The position numbers and the translations under genes are program-made. Positions 46,762-60,376 of a stretch of 64,000 bases of DNA are shown here, one piece after another. Positions within the stretch are counted from its first letter, which is position 1, and each line of letters begins with the position of its first letter. Source of the DNA: Bog-756 sp963812885 (GTDB lineage Bacteria > Actinomycetota > Acidimicrobiia > Acidimicrobiales > RAAP-2); the NCBI GenBank assembly GCA_963812885.1, contig CAWEWZ010000004.1, positions 62,001 through 126,000 on the forward strand, given 5' to 3'. The notes under the pieces were generated by a model. It was not told where the DNA came from. It worked only from the letters and a program-made list of their open reading frames with translations, and searched no databases.

Positions 46762-49270
46762 GTGGACCCATCGGTGACCGGAGGCGTGGATCCGGTCTCT
46801 CCGACCGTGGACGGGCCGGTGCGACGGCCCCTACCCGAGTTGGCCAAGACCGTCGTCCCCGGGAGCCGGCGAGCGCCGGTCGCCACACCGTCGGGCGGCG
46901 TGGACCTCCCCGAGACGCTGCGCTACCGCCTGAAGAACGTCCTCCTCGGGCCCCCCATCGCGTCGGACCGCCAGTCGTCGGAGCGCCTGGGCAAGCCCAC
47001 CGCCTTGGCCGTCCTCTCCTCGGACGTCATCTCCTCGTCGGCCTACGCCACCGAGCAGATGCTCATCCCCCTGGTCATCGCCATCGGGGCGGCGGCGTAC
47101 TCGTTGGTCATCCCGGTGACCATTGCCGTGATCTTCGTGCTGCTGTTCGTCACCCTCTCCTACCTCGAGGTGGTCAAGGTCTACACGAAGGCCGGCGGCG
47201 CCTACGTCGTGAGCCGCGAGAATTTCGGCGGGACGATCGCCCAGATCGCCGCCATGTCCCTGCTCATCGACTACACGCTGACGGTGGCGGTGTCGGTGGC
47301 CGCCGGGGTGTCGGCCATCACCTCGGTCTTCCCCGGGCTGAGACCCCACACCACCCAGATCGCCATCGCCCTGGTGATCCTGCTGGCCTACGGGAATCTG
47401 CGCGGCATCCGAGAAGCGGGCCGGGTGTTCGCCGTCCCCACCTACTTCTTCATCGTCAACATGGTGGCGCTGATGGCCGTGGGGCTCTACCGGGCGGTCG
47501 ACGGCACCCTCCACGCCCACGCCATCGTCGGCCAGGGCACCGCCGGCAACCCGACGGTCCACATCGGGAGCCCGGCGAGCGGCCTGCTCTACGGCGCCAC
47601 CATCTTCGTGGTCCTGCGGGCGTTTGCCTCCGGGTGGTTCGGCCCTCACCGGTACCGAGGCCATCTCCAACGGCGTGAGCATCTTCCGGCGACCCGAGTC
47701 CCGCAACGCCCGGATCACCATGGTCCTGATGGCGACGATCCTCGGTTCGCTGGTGCTCGGTGTGTCCCTCCTGGCCTCGGTGACCCACCCGGTGCCCTTC
47801 CAGTCGGGTACGCCCACGGTCATCTCCCAGATCGCCAAGTTCGTCTACGGCACCAGCGGACTGGGCAACCTGTTCTACGGGATGCTCCAGGTGGGGACCA
47901 CGCTGATCCTGATTCTGGCCGCCAACACCAGCTTCACCGGGTTCCCCTTCCTGGCCAGCTTCGCCGCCGAGGACTCGTATCTGCCCCGCCAGCTGACAAA
48001 GCGGGGCCACCGACTGGTCTTCTCCACCGGAATCATCGTCCTCACCGTCGTCTCCATCATCTTGCTGTGGCTCACCCAGGCCAAGGTGGACAAGCTCATC
48101 CCGCTCTACGCCATCGGCGTGTTCACCGGCTTCACCATGGCCGGGGCCGGCATGGCCAAATACCACCTCAGCCACCGCGAGGACCACTGGAGACGCCGGC
48201 TGGCCATCAACGGGACCGCCTCGGTGCTCTCCTTCGTCGTCCTGATCATCATCGCCGTCTCCAAGTTCACCGAGGGGGCCTGGGTCATCCTGATCATCCT
48301 CCCCCTCGGTGTCCTCTCCCTCCTCGCCCTCCACCGCCAGTACGCCGACGAGGAGCAGCAGCTCGAAGTGGGGGCGGCCGAGGCGGCCGAGGCCCCGGTG
48401 CTCAACCGGCACACGGTGATCGTGCTGGTCGACCGGTTGGACATGGCCACCGCCCGGGCGCTGCAGTACGCCAGGACCCTGCATCCGGACGAGCTCCGCG
48501 CTGTGCACTTCACCCTGGACGACCAGGTGTCGGCCGAGCTCGAGTCGGAGTGGGGCCGCCTCGGCCTGGCCAGGCTCCCTCTCGACGTCGAGGAGTGCGA
48601 GGACAGGAGACTGACCCGGGCCGCCCTGGAGATGGCGGCCGAGACGGTGGCCGACGGTCAGACCGAGCTGACCATCCTGTTGCCCCGCCGCGGTTTCGCC
48701 GCCGGATGGCATCGGCTGCTCCACGACGGGACGGCCGACGAGATCGCCGCCGCCGTGGGCCAGCTCGCCCATGTCAACGCAACCGTCGTGCCCTATCAGC
48801 TCACCGGGGGTTGGTTCTCCCGCCGGCGCGAGTGGCGGCGGGACCAGAACGGGTCGGCCTCGCTGAAGACGCCGGCGCGCCCGACGAGGGCGGCCCGGGC
48901 CGCGGACCGGGCCTCGGACCGCGAGGCGGCGGCCCGAGCGGCCTTCGACCGGACCGCGTTCGGCGAGCGTGGGCGGGGGACGACGCCGATCGGCGAGGCC
49001 CAGTGGCGGACCCGGGTGCGGGTGGCCGGTCGGATCAAGTCGGTCCGGGTCCAGCCGAGGGCCGGTACCTCCAACCTCGAGTGCATCCTGGCCGACGACT
49101 CCGGCAAATTGCTCCTCGTGTTCCAGGGCCGCCGCCGCATCCCCGGCATCCAGCCCGGAGCCCGGCTGGTGGTCGAGGGGATGGTGGGCGACTGGGCCCG
49201 CCGCCAGGCCATCCTCAACCCCGACTACGAGCTCATCGCCGGCCCCGAGGCGGGTGAGGAGCCGACCTGA
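46762..49270 (+). CDS. APC-superfamily permease with C-terminal OB-fold domain, frameshifted
   Basis: The N-terminal 560 residues carry the APC permease: LAVLSSDVISSSAYATEQML, then about 12 helices including GGAYVVSRENFGGTIAQIAA and ANTSFTGFPFLASFAAEDSYLP. A cytosolic region follows, and residues about 750-836 form an OB-fold (RVRVAGRIKSVRVQPRAGTSNLECILADDSGKLLLVFQGRRRIPGIQPGARLVVEGMV). One extra T near 47638 breaks the frame. In mycobacteria the permease and the OB-fold protein are, as I recall, separate genes near trkA. The likely substrate is K+ or amino acids. Confidence 0.82.
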
Positions 49271-49542
49271 CCGGTGCCCCGGAAGGGGCTCAGGATCGGC
49301 CCGGGCACGGCTTCCGGCCTGGCTTCCTTGCCCAATGACCCAATTTGTCAGTATCTTCTGGCCCCATTGCCGGGTTTGGCGTGCCGTGACGGCGCGCCCC
49401 GGGTTACGGCCACACGGCCGAGGCCTCGCAGGGGGACGGTGTCCTTGACGTCTGCGGTGGGTCGCGGTCGCAGAAGCCGACTGTCAACGATTTCTGACCA
49501 AGACGATTCTGTCCACGCAGCACACCGAAGGGAGCCTCACCG

Positions 49543-51945
<2,403 letters not shown>

Positions 51946-52034
51946 GGCGCCCTCCACCGAGCTCCTGAGCACCCGGTGGCGGCTCCGCGGGGTTGACAAC
52001 TCCTCTCCCCACCGTTCACCCTGAGGCCAAAGCC

Positions 52035-54978
52035 ATGGCACCCACCGACCTGACAGAGACGCTCGACGAGGAATCCGGAACCGGCAACGGTGCCGGCGGC
52101 GGCACCCGGGCCCGCTCGGGCGCGAAACCCCTGGTCATCGTCGAATCGCCGGCCAAGGCCAAGACGATCGCCGGCCTCCTCGGCTCCGGACTACGTGGTG
52201 GAGTCCTCCATCGGCCACATCCGGGACCTGCCCCGCCGGGCCGACGAGGTCCCGGCCGCCTACAAGGGCGAGGCGTGGTCCCGCCTGGGCGTGGACGTGG
52301 ACAACGGGTTCAAGCCGCTCTACGTGGTCTCGGCGGAGAAGAAGTCGCAGGTGGCCAAGTTGAAGCAGTTGGTCAAGCAGGCCAGCGAGGTCTATCTGGC
52401 CTCGGACGAGGACCGCGAGGGCGAGTCGATCGCCTGGCACCTCCTCGAGGTGCTCGCACCCCGGGTACCGGTCAAGCGGATGGTCTTCCACGAGATCACC
52501 CGCCCGGCCATCGAGCGGGCGGTCAACGAGTGGCGGGATCTCGACCGACGACTGGTCGACGCCCAGGAGGCCCGCCGGATCCTCGACCGGCTCTACGGCT
52601 ACGAGGTGTCGCCGGTCCTGTGGAAGAAGATCATGCCGAGGCTGTCCGCCGGACGGGTCCAGAGCGTGGCCACCCGGATGGTGGTCGAGCGGGAGCGGGC
52701 CCGGATGGGGTTCCGCTCCGCCGGGTGGTGGGGGATCGACGCCAACTTCACCGTGCCCGAGGCGACCCGGACCGCGGAGGGGACGCCCCGTTCGTTCACC
52801 GCCTCGCTGGTGGGGGTGGACGGCGTGGCCCTGGCCTCGGGCCGCGACTTCGACGACAGCGGGAACCTGACCTCACCCGGTTCGGTGGTGGTGCTGGCCG
52901 AGGCCGAGGCCCGGTCGTTGGCCGCCGGACTGGCCGATGTCCCGTTCGCGGTGAAGTCGATGACCCACAAGCCGTTCCGCCGGTCCCCGTCGGCCCCGTT
53001 CATGACCTCGACCCTGCAGCAGGAGGCGGGGCGCAAGCTCCGGTTCAGCTCCAAGCGGGCCATGCAGATCGCCCAACGGCTCTACGAGGACGGGTGGATC
53101 ACCTACATGCGGACCGACTCGACCACGCTGTCGAGCGAGGCCCTGTCGGCGGCCCGGGCCCAGGCCTCCGCCCTGTACGGAGCGGAGTACGTCCCGGCCC
53201 AGCCGAGGCGTTACGAGCGCAAGGTGAAGAACGCCCAGGAGGCCCACGAGGCCATCCGGCCGGCCGGCGAGTCCTTCCGGACCCCCGACGAGGCGGCCCG
53301 CTCCCTGTCGGGAGACGAGTTCCGCCTCTACGACCTGATCTGGAAGCGCACGGTGGCTTCGCAGATGGCCGACGCCACCGGCACCAGCGCCCAGGTCCGC
53401 CTGGTCGGGACCTCGGTGGCCCAGGGCGACCAACCGGCCCGGGAGGCCGAGTTCTCGGCGTCGGGCAAGGTCATCCAGTTCCCGGGGTATCTCCGGGCCT
53501 ACGTCGAGGGCGAGGACGATCCCGAGGCCGAGCTGGCCGATCGCGAGGTCCATCTGCCTCCGATGGCCGAGGGCGATCAGGTGACCGTCGACGACCTCGA
53601 GCCGGGGTCGCACGCCACCCAACCGCCGGCCCGGTACACCGAGGCGTCGCTGGTCAAGGCCATGGAGGAGCTGGGCGTGGGCCGGCCGTCCACCTACGCC
53701 AGCGTGATCGCCACCATCCTCGACCGGGGCTACGTCTGGAAGAAGGGCACCGCCCTCGTCCCGTCGTTCACCGCCTTCGCCGTGGTCGGGCTGCTGGAGC
53801 GCTACTTCGCCGACCTGGTCGACTACGGGTTCACCGCCTCGATGGAGGACGATCTCGACGCCATCGCCTCGGGGGACGAGGAGTCCCTACCCTGGTTGAC
53901 CCGCTTCTACTTCGGGAGCGACGGCGTCAACGGTGACGCGGCCCCGACGCCGGGCAACGGGAAGGTGCTCGAGCCGGCCGACGCCGGCCACCCGCGGGGC
54001 CTCGGCCTCAAGCGGGAGGTCAGCACCTACCTCGGGGAGATCGACGCCCGCGAGATCAACTCGATCCCCATCGGCGTCGGGTCCGACGGCCAGGACATCG
54101 TGGCCCGGGTGGGCCGGTACGGGCCGTACCTGCAGCGCGGGGAGGACCGGGTGTCGGTCCCCGAGGACCTGGCCCCCGACGAGCTCACCGTCGAGCGGGC
54201 CGAGGCCCTGCTCGAGGCGCCCTCGTCCGACCGGGTCCTCGGCGAGGATCCCGAGACCGGTCTTCCGGTTCAGGTCCGGGCCGGACGGTTCGGCCCCTAC
54301 GTGCAGCTCGGCGAGTTGGTGGAGGGTGGCCCGAAGCCACGCACCTCGTCGTTGTTCGGGTACATGTCGCCGGCGACGATCACCTTCGAGCAGGCCCTCG
54401 ATCTGTTGCGCATCCCCCGGGTGGTGGGGACCGATCCCCAGACCGGCGAGGAGATCGTCGCCCACAACGGCAAGTTCGGTCCCTATCTGAAGCGGGGCAC
54501 CGACACCCGCAGCCTGGTCAACGAGGACCAGATCCTGTCGGTGACCGTGGACGAGGCCCTGGCCCTGTTCGCGCAGCCCAAGGCCCGGGGAGGCCGCAAT
54601 GCCAAGGGCCCGCTCCGCGACATGGGGGCCGATCCCGACACCGGGCTGGCCATGGTGGTCAAGGACGGACGGTTCGGTCCCTATGTGACCGACGGCACCA
54701 CCAACGCCTCCCTGCGGAGGGGCGACGACGTCGAGTCCCTCACCGTGGAGCGTGCCGCCGAGCTGCTGGCCGAGCGGCGGGCGGCCGGGCCGCCGACCAA
54801 GAAGAAGGCGGCGAAGAAGAAGGCGGCGGCCAAGAAGGCCGCGGCCAAGAAGGCGCCGGCCAAGAAGACCACGGCCAAGAAGGCGCCGGCCAAGAAGGCG
54901 GCCACGGCCAAGGCGGCCACGGCCAAGAAGGCCCCGGCAGCCAAGGCTGGGACCGGCTCCGGCGACGAGGACCAGTAG
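52035..54978 (+). CDS. topA: DNA topoisomerase I, one frameshift
   Basis: The protein has the TOPRIM start (LVIVESPAKAKTIAGLLGS), after which an extra G near 52192 shifts the frame; the rest reads YVVESSIGHIRDLP, YLASDEDREGESIAWHLLEV, LSAGRVQSVATR and the active Tyr in DGWITYMRTDST. The C-terminus has several TopoI repeats (RVGRYGPYLQ, RAGRFGPYVQ, HNGKFGPYLK, KDGRFGPYV) and a long Ala/Lys/Pro tail with AAKKA units. No zinc fingers. It relaxes negative supercoils. Confidence 0.95.
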
Positions 54979-54984
54979 TCGAGG

Positions 54985-55630
54985 GTGGGCGATGGCCGAC
55001 GGGGTCGCCTGATCGCGCTCGAGGGAATCGACGGTTGCGGGAAGTCCACCCAGGCCCGGCTGCTGGCCGAGCGGCTGGGCGCCCTCTTGACCTTCGAACC
55101 GGGCGCCACCAGGTTGGGATCCGCCCTCCGTCAGCTTCTCCTCGGCGGAGATCAGCCTCCGGTCAGCGAGCGGTCCGAGGCGCTGCTGATGGCGGCCGAC
55201 CGGGCCCAGCACCTCGCCGAGGTGGTGACGCCCGGCACTCGATGCCGGAACCTGGGTGGTGACCGATCGGTTCTCCGCCTCCACCCTGGCCTACCAGGGG
55301 TGGGGGCGTGGCCTCGACCACGACCAGCTGGCCCGGCTGATCCGGTGGGCCACCGGAGGACTCGAACCGGACCTGAACGTGCTCATCGATGTCCCGGTGG
55401 CGTTGGCATCACACCGCCGGAGCGGCAGCGCTGGCGACCGGCTCGAGGTCGAGGGCGACGGATTCCAGCAACGGGTGGCCGACGGGTACCGGTGCCTGGT
55501 CGCAGAGGCGGCGACGCCCTGGTTGGTGGTCGACGGCACCGGGTCGGAGGCCGAGGTGGCGGCCGCGGTGTGGTCGGGGGTCGGCGACATCCTCGGCCCC
55601 GGGCCGGGTGGCGGTGGCCGGCATGGGTGA
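54985..55630 (+). CDS. tmk: Thymidylate kinase, one frameshift
   Basis: The GTG at 54985 gives RRGRLIALEGIDGCGKSTQARLLAERLG (P-loop GIDGCGKST), the TMP-binding block RSEALLMAADRAQHL, then after one extra G near 55238 the DRFSASTLAYQGWGRGLD block and DVPVALASHRR. It phosphorylates dTMP to dTDP. It starts 6 bp after the topA stop and ends inside the holB start region, so topA-tmk-holB is one operon. Confidence 0.92.
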
Positions 55631-56756
55631 GCCGGAGATGACCGAGGCCGTCGATCCCTCGTCGGTACCGGTGCCCGCCCTGTTCGACGGAGTGGTGGGC
55701 CAACCGAGGGCGGTGGCCCAGTTGACCGCCGCGGCGCGGCATCCGGTGCACGCCTACCTCCTGCACGGTCCACCGGGGTCCGGCAAGCTGGCCGCGGCGC
55801 GAGGCATGGCGGCTGCGCTCCTCTGTCCGCAGGGCGGGTGCGGGGAGTGCAACACCTGCCGGCGGGCCCTGGCCGGAACCCACCCGGACCTGGTGGTGGT
55901 GGAGCGGACCGGCGCCGCCCTCGATGTCGACGAGGCGCGGGGAATCGTCACCCGGGCCCAACGGCGACCCCTCGAGTCGTCCCGTCAGGTGCTCGTGGTC
56001 ACCGATGTGCATCTGGCCGTCAAGGCCGCGCCCGCTCTGCTCAAGACGGTGGAAGAGCCGCCTCCCTCGACCGTGTTCATCCTGGTGGCCGACGACCTCC
56101 CGCCGACACTGGCCACCATCGTGAGCCGGTGCCTGCTGGTCCCGTTCGACCCGGTTCCCGATGCCGCGGTGGTCGACTTGCTGGTGGCCCGCGGGGTCGA
56201 GCCTGGCCACGCCGAGTCGGTGGCCCGGGCCTCTGGAGGACGCCTCGACCGGGCCCTCCTGCTGATCAGCGACGCCGGGTTCGCAGCCCGTCAGGACCAA
56301 TGGCGGGCGGTACCCTCCCGTCTGGACGGCACCGGTGCGGTGGCGGCCGAGATGTCGAACGAACTCCTGGCCTCGGTGGACGAGGGGTTGGCCCCGTTGC
56401 GTGAGCTGCACACCCAGGAACTCGCCACGCTGGCCGAGCAGGCCGAGCTGATGGGGGCCAAGGGCGTCCAGGGGCGGAGGCAGATCGAGGACCGGCACAA
56501 GCGGGAGGAACGGAGATGGCGGACCGAGGATCTGCGCTTGGGCTTGGCCATCCTGGCCGGGATGTTCCGCGACCGGCTGGTGGCGGTGACCGAGTCCGGC
56601 CCTACGGCGGGCACGCCGGGCGGGGCCAGCGAAAGTCATCGGGCGGTGCGGCAGATCGAGGCGATCGACCGGGCGTCGGAGGCACTCGGGCGCAACGTCA
56701 ACGAGTCCCTGCTGATGGACTCGCTGATGGTCGAGCTGTCGGGGATGACCGAATGA
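55623..56756 (+). CDS. holB: DNA polymerase III subunit delta-prime
   Basis: The 377-residue clamp-loader subunit has FDGVVGQPRAVAQLTAAARHPVHAYLLHGPPGSGKLAAARGMAAALL, where the P-loop is GPPGSGK. A zinc-binding CPQGGCGECNTCRR follows, then SRQVLVVTDVHLAVKAAPALLKTVEEPPPSTVFIL. Like other delta-prime proteins it has limited ATPase capability. The ATG at 55623 overlaps the tmk stop. It loads the sliding clamp at replication forks. Confidence 0.93.
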   Translation: MGEPEMTEAVDPSSVPVPALFDGVVGQPRAVAQLTAAARHPVHAYLLHGPPGSGKLAAARGMAAALLCPQGGCGECNTCRRALAGTHPDLVVVERTGAALDVDEARGIVTRAQRRPLESSRQVLVVTDVHLAVKAAPALLKTVEEPPPSTVFILVADDLPPTLATIVSRCLLVPFDPVPDAAVVDLLVARGVEPGHAESVARASGGRLDRALLLISDAGFAARQDQWRAVPSRLDGTGAVAAEMSNELLASVDEGLAPLRELHTQELATLAEQAELMGAKGVQGRRQIEDRHKREERRWRTEDLRLGLAILAGMFRDRLVAVTESGPTAGTPGGASESHRAVRQIEAIDRASEALGRNVNESLLMDSLMVELSGMTE

Positions 56757-56860
56757 GCGGGACGGGCCGGTCGGGCCGGCTGCGCGGATGCTCGACCACC
56801 GAAGTCCGGGACGGTTGTCATCCAGGGCGACGTCGCCGTTCGGATAGCCTGGCTCACCGC

Positions 56861-56936
56861 GCCTGGGTAGCTCAGTCGGTAGAGCAACGCACTCGTAATG
56901 CGTAGGTCAGGAGTTCGATTCTCCTCCCAGGCTCCA
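56861..56936 (+). tRNA. tRNA-Thr (anticodon CGT)
   Basis: The cloverleaf starts GCCTGGGTAGCTCAGTCGG, with anticodon stem ACGCA/TGCGT, loop CTCGTAA (anticodon CGT, reads ACG), T-arm AGGAGTTCGATTCTCCT, acceptor CCCAGGC, discriminator T and an encoded CCA. All stems pair. Confidence 0.96.
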
Positions 56937-56984
56937 GTGAAGAGACTGGTTTTTCTGGAAGGGCCTTTGCCGCCCGACGACCTG

Positions 56985-57315
56985 TTAGTGAGGACCTCTG
57001 GACCGCAACAAGGTCTCGAGATCCGAGACACGGAACGAATGGTCCTCGAGCTCCGAGAGAACACCTCGGTCGAGGAGGTCGCCCAGCGCCTGCTCATACC
57101 AGTACATGCTGGCAACCTCTTCGCCGGCATCTGGTTGCTCGGGAGGATCAGGCAATGCCACCGACTCGGCCACGAGATCCCACGAAGAAGCGAGATCGTC
57201 CGGCGACAGGGTCAGTGCTGCTCCCGGGACGATTGACCTTCCGCTCTGCGAGCAGTTCGAGCACGGAGGCGAGAAGTGCTCCGGAGAAGTCGTCCGAGCG
57301 CTCGAAATTGGTCAT
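56985..57315 (-). CDS. Hypothetical protein, one frameshift
   Basis: Two minus-strand frames join into one product of about 110 residues when one base is removed near 57220. The first part reads MTNFERSDDFSGALLASVLELLAERKV; the second reads LTLSPDDLASSWDLVAESVALP, MYWYEQALGDLLDRGVLSELEDH and DLETLLRS. It is acidic and helical, with no membrane segment. I recognise no family. It is divergent from the UvrD-like gene, with a LexA box between, so both could belong to the SOS response. Confidence 0.6.
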
Positions 57316-57585
57316 GATGGGCCGTCCCTACCCTCGGTCTTCTCGTCCTCGGGACGAGCCCGACCGACAAGGATCGCTCCTGCACGCTTCGTGCTGGGCC
57401 GCAAGTAACGCCAGCGGACAGGTCGACGTGCTCGCTCACGGAGAGAACCTACGTGGATCGCCAATCTTCAGCAAGAGCCGCCCGACCGAAGGTGCCGGGT
57501 CCGGGCGTGGCCTCGCCATCGAGTCCGACGGCTACACCCGGACAGGGCCACCGGAACGCACGTCCCAGTCGATAGGTCGACTGGA

Positions 57586-57601
57586 TCGAACATACGTTCG
57601 T
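57586..57601. promoter_or_regulatory. LexA (SOS) box upstream of the UvrD-like helicase gene
   Basis: TCGAACATACGTTCGT matches the actinobacterial consensus TCGAAC-N4-GTTCGA except for the last base. It ends 21 bp before the GTG start at 57623 and is 270 bp before the divergent hypothetical gene. The rest of the 307-bp gap between these genes shows nothing else. Confidence 0.85.
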
Positions 57602-57622
57602 AACCCGGGCTACAGTGAGTCT

Positions 57623-59685
57623 GTGACGACCACGATCGCGTCCGAGGCCCCGCAATGGGCAAAGGGACTGAACGAGGAGCAGCGAAAGGCCGTCGACCAC
57701 GAGGGTGGCCCCCTGCTGATCGTGGCCGGTGCCGGTACCGGCAAGACCCGGACGCTGGTGAGCCGGCTGGCCCGACTCCTCGATGACGGGGTGGCGCCCG
57801 AGAGGATCCTGCTGGTCACGTTCAGTCGCCGTGCGGCGGCGGAATTGATTCGGCGGGCGGGACAGATCGCCGATCCTGCTTCAGCAAGGCGGGTGGAGGC
57901 GGGGACATTTCATTCGGTTGCCCATCGTGTCCTGCGCCGGTATCGGGCAGCTCTCGGCTTGGCCGACGGTTTCAGCGTGCTCGATCCGGGCGACGTCCGC
58001 GACCTGATCGGCCTGGTTCGCTCACCGATCGCCGCCAGTGCCCGCCATCGGTTTCCCCGTACGGAGACGGTCACGGCGATCTACTCCCGGGTCGTGAGTA
58101 GTCAGGTGGCGCTCGAGGACACTGTTCTCCGCACCTTCCCTTGGTGCGCAGACGACATCGAAGGTCTGAGTGCGATCTTTTCGGCCTATACCGAACGAAA
58201 GCGAGCACAACACCTCCTGGACTTCGAGGACCTGCTGTTGCACTGGCGTGCCGCGGTTCTCGATCGCGATGTCGGCCCGGTGCTCGCCGCGGGCTTCGAT
58301 CATGTGCTCGTTGACGAGTATCAAGATACGAGCGTCGTTCAGGCGGACATCCTGCGGGCCCTCCGGTCCAGGGATGCTCGCCTCACCGTGGTGGGCGACG
58401 ACGCGCAGGCCATCTACTCGTTTCGGGCCGCCACGGTTCGCAATATCTTGGACTTTCCCACCCACTTTCCCGGCGCCACGACGATCACGCTGGAGCAGAA
58501 TTACCGTTCAACCGGTCCCATACTCGACCTCGCCAACGCGGTGATCGCTCATGCCGGGGAGGGATATCGAAAGCAACTGTGGAGCGAGGACGGTGGCGGA
58601 GTACGTCCCGTTCTGGCCACCTGCCCGGACCAGCAGAGCCAGGCCGAGGCCGTGTGCCACACCATCCTGGAACACCATGAGTCGGGAACTGCCTTGAAGG
58701 ACCAGGTCGTCCTGTTCCGCACCTCTCACCACAGTGATCTGCTCGAGGTTGAGCTCGGACGGCGCAATATCCCGTTTGTGAAGTTCGGCGGGCTCCGGTT
58801 CCTCGAAGCCGCCCATGTCCGCGACCTGCTCGCCGCCCTCCGCATCGTTGGGAACCCATGGGACGAACTGGCGTGGATGCGGGTTCTGCAGATGGCCGAC
58901 GGAGTCGGACCAGGGTCAGCGAACCGGATGGTGGAGGCCCTCGGTGTACGAACTCCGGACCAGGGTGGTCCGAACCCTCTGGCTGTAGTTCTGTTCGAAT
59001 CCGACGGGAGAACGGAGCGTGCGCCGATCGGTGGAGGATCTGACTCGGATGGCCGCTGGACTCGGCTGCATGCCGTGAATCCGGACTTCCTCCGGGAGCT
59101 CAAGTGGAGGCACTGCGCCACGCCCTCGAGCCGATGATTCGACGCCGCTACGACCATCCCGAGCCCCGACTCGCCGATCTCGACGCCCTGGCCGGTCTGG
59201 CATCCGCCTATGCCAACAGCGAAGGCTTCATTGCCGACCTCACCCTCGATCCGCCGGCCTCGACCGGGGACCTGGCCGGAAAGCCGACCCTGGACGACGA
59301 CTGGCTCACACTTTCCACCGTGCATTCGGCCAAGGGAGGGGAGTGGGCCGTGGTCCACCTGATCCATGCGGCCGACGGGGCCTTTCCGTCCGATCTGGCT
59401 ACGGGTGACAAGGAGAGCGTGGATGAGGAGCGTCGGCTCTTCTACGTGGCACTGACCCGGGCCCGAAAGCACCTGCATATATATGCGCCGTTGCGCTATC
59501 ACCACGGAGATCCGGCTGGCTGGACCGACAAGCACAGCTATGCCCAACGGACGCGCTTCCTCCCACCGAGCGTGGATGAGCTCTTGGACCACAGAGCCAT
59601 CCGCAGTGCGATCGATCTCTCCGTCCCCGCCGCCACCATTCCGGTCTCCAGTGCGGTCGACACTGAGCTCCGCGGGCTCTGGTGA
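57623..59685 (+). CDS. UvrD/PcrA-type superfamily I DNA helicase, frameshifted
   Basis: The helicase motifs are in order: Q-motif LNEEQRKAVDH, motif I VAGAGTGKTRTLV, Ia VTFSRRAAAELIRR, II LVDEYQDTS, III VVGDDAQAIYSFRAA, IV ITLEQNYRSTG, V LSTVHSAKGGEW, VI FYVALTRARKHL. Around 59015-59060 two extra bases move the frame; the repaired part reads VEDLTRMAAGLGA. It unwinds DNA 3 to 5 in repair. The start GTG lies 21 bp after a LexA box. A long upstream open frame is not needed. About 685 residues. Confidence 0.88.
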
Positions 59686-59999
59686 CCACAACAGCAGAAT
59701 GAAGACCACCATTCGTTCTGCCCATCTGCCCGGGCGGTGGGCTCCAGCTCAGAGCCACCTTTTCCTCCTGCGACTGTGAACAGGCCTCTGCCCCGGCCGC
59801 CGATGCCACCATCCGGCCACCGGTGATGCGGGACCCCCGCGTCCGCCTGTGTCGTCAACGGATCATCGCCGCCGAGGACGAGGTGCGAGCGATGGCCCGG
59901 GCCCTCATGACCCCCTCCCCGTCCCGGCCCGTGGAGTTGCCATGGTGAACCAGCTGCCGGGCGGCGGAGCGGGACCCCTGTACAATCCCGACTCGGCGA
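59686..59999. other. Degraded coding-like stretch
   Basis: Pieces such as PLYNPDSAI in one frame recall the region after a serine-protease active site, but no frame holds for long and a GDSGG motif is not found. It probably belongs to the protease remnant that follows. Confidence 0.4.
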
Positions 60000-60326
60000 T
60001 TGACGTGCCACCTGGTGGCCGCGGGTTACGTCCGCCGGGCCTCGGGATTGGCGACCGGACTCGCTCGCCCCGACCTTGGCCCTCCGGCCATCAGAAGACC
60101 GGGATGCGCACGAGCAGGTCGTCGCGGGATGACGGCGGCAAAGGCCGGCATGGAGCGAACCGACCTCCTGGTCAGTGCCAACGGTGAGCCTGTCACCGGG
60201 GCCAAGTCGTTGCCGCGGCTGATGCTTGGCGATGCCATCGGTCAGCCCTTGACGTTGACGCTGCTTCGATCCGAAGTCCTGGTCGACGTGATCGCCACCC
60301 CCGAAGAACTTCGTAGTGACGACTGA
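60000..60326 (+). pseudogene. C-terminal PDZ-like remnant of an HtrA-type serine protease
   Basis: The last 65 residues read as a PDZ domain: MTAAKAGMERTDLLVSANGEPVTGAKSLPRLMLGD followed by GQPLTLTLLRSEVLVDVIATPEEL, with the DLL-xxNGxPV pattern of HtrA PDZ domains. The upstream protease domain cannot be assembled in one frame and no catalytic Ser motif is visible, so the gene is broken, either by indel error or real decay. The neighbours are a helicase and a patatin gene. Confidence 0.5.
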
Positions 60327-60376
60327 TTCCACGGCGGGCGTGGGCATCGGGCTGGCCGGATTCGGCCATGCCGGGG

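Noticed and set aside
52035..55630. Programmed frameshifting in topA and tmk
   Set aside because: No slippery heptamer or stimulatory structure is needed, and the same kind of one-base insertion occurs in many unrelated genes, so an error is simpler.
57155..57622. N-terminal extension of the UvrD-like protein
   Set aside because: The open frame upstream has no helicase character and crosses the LexA box; the GTG at 57623 fits the family.
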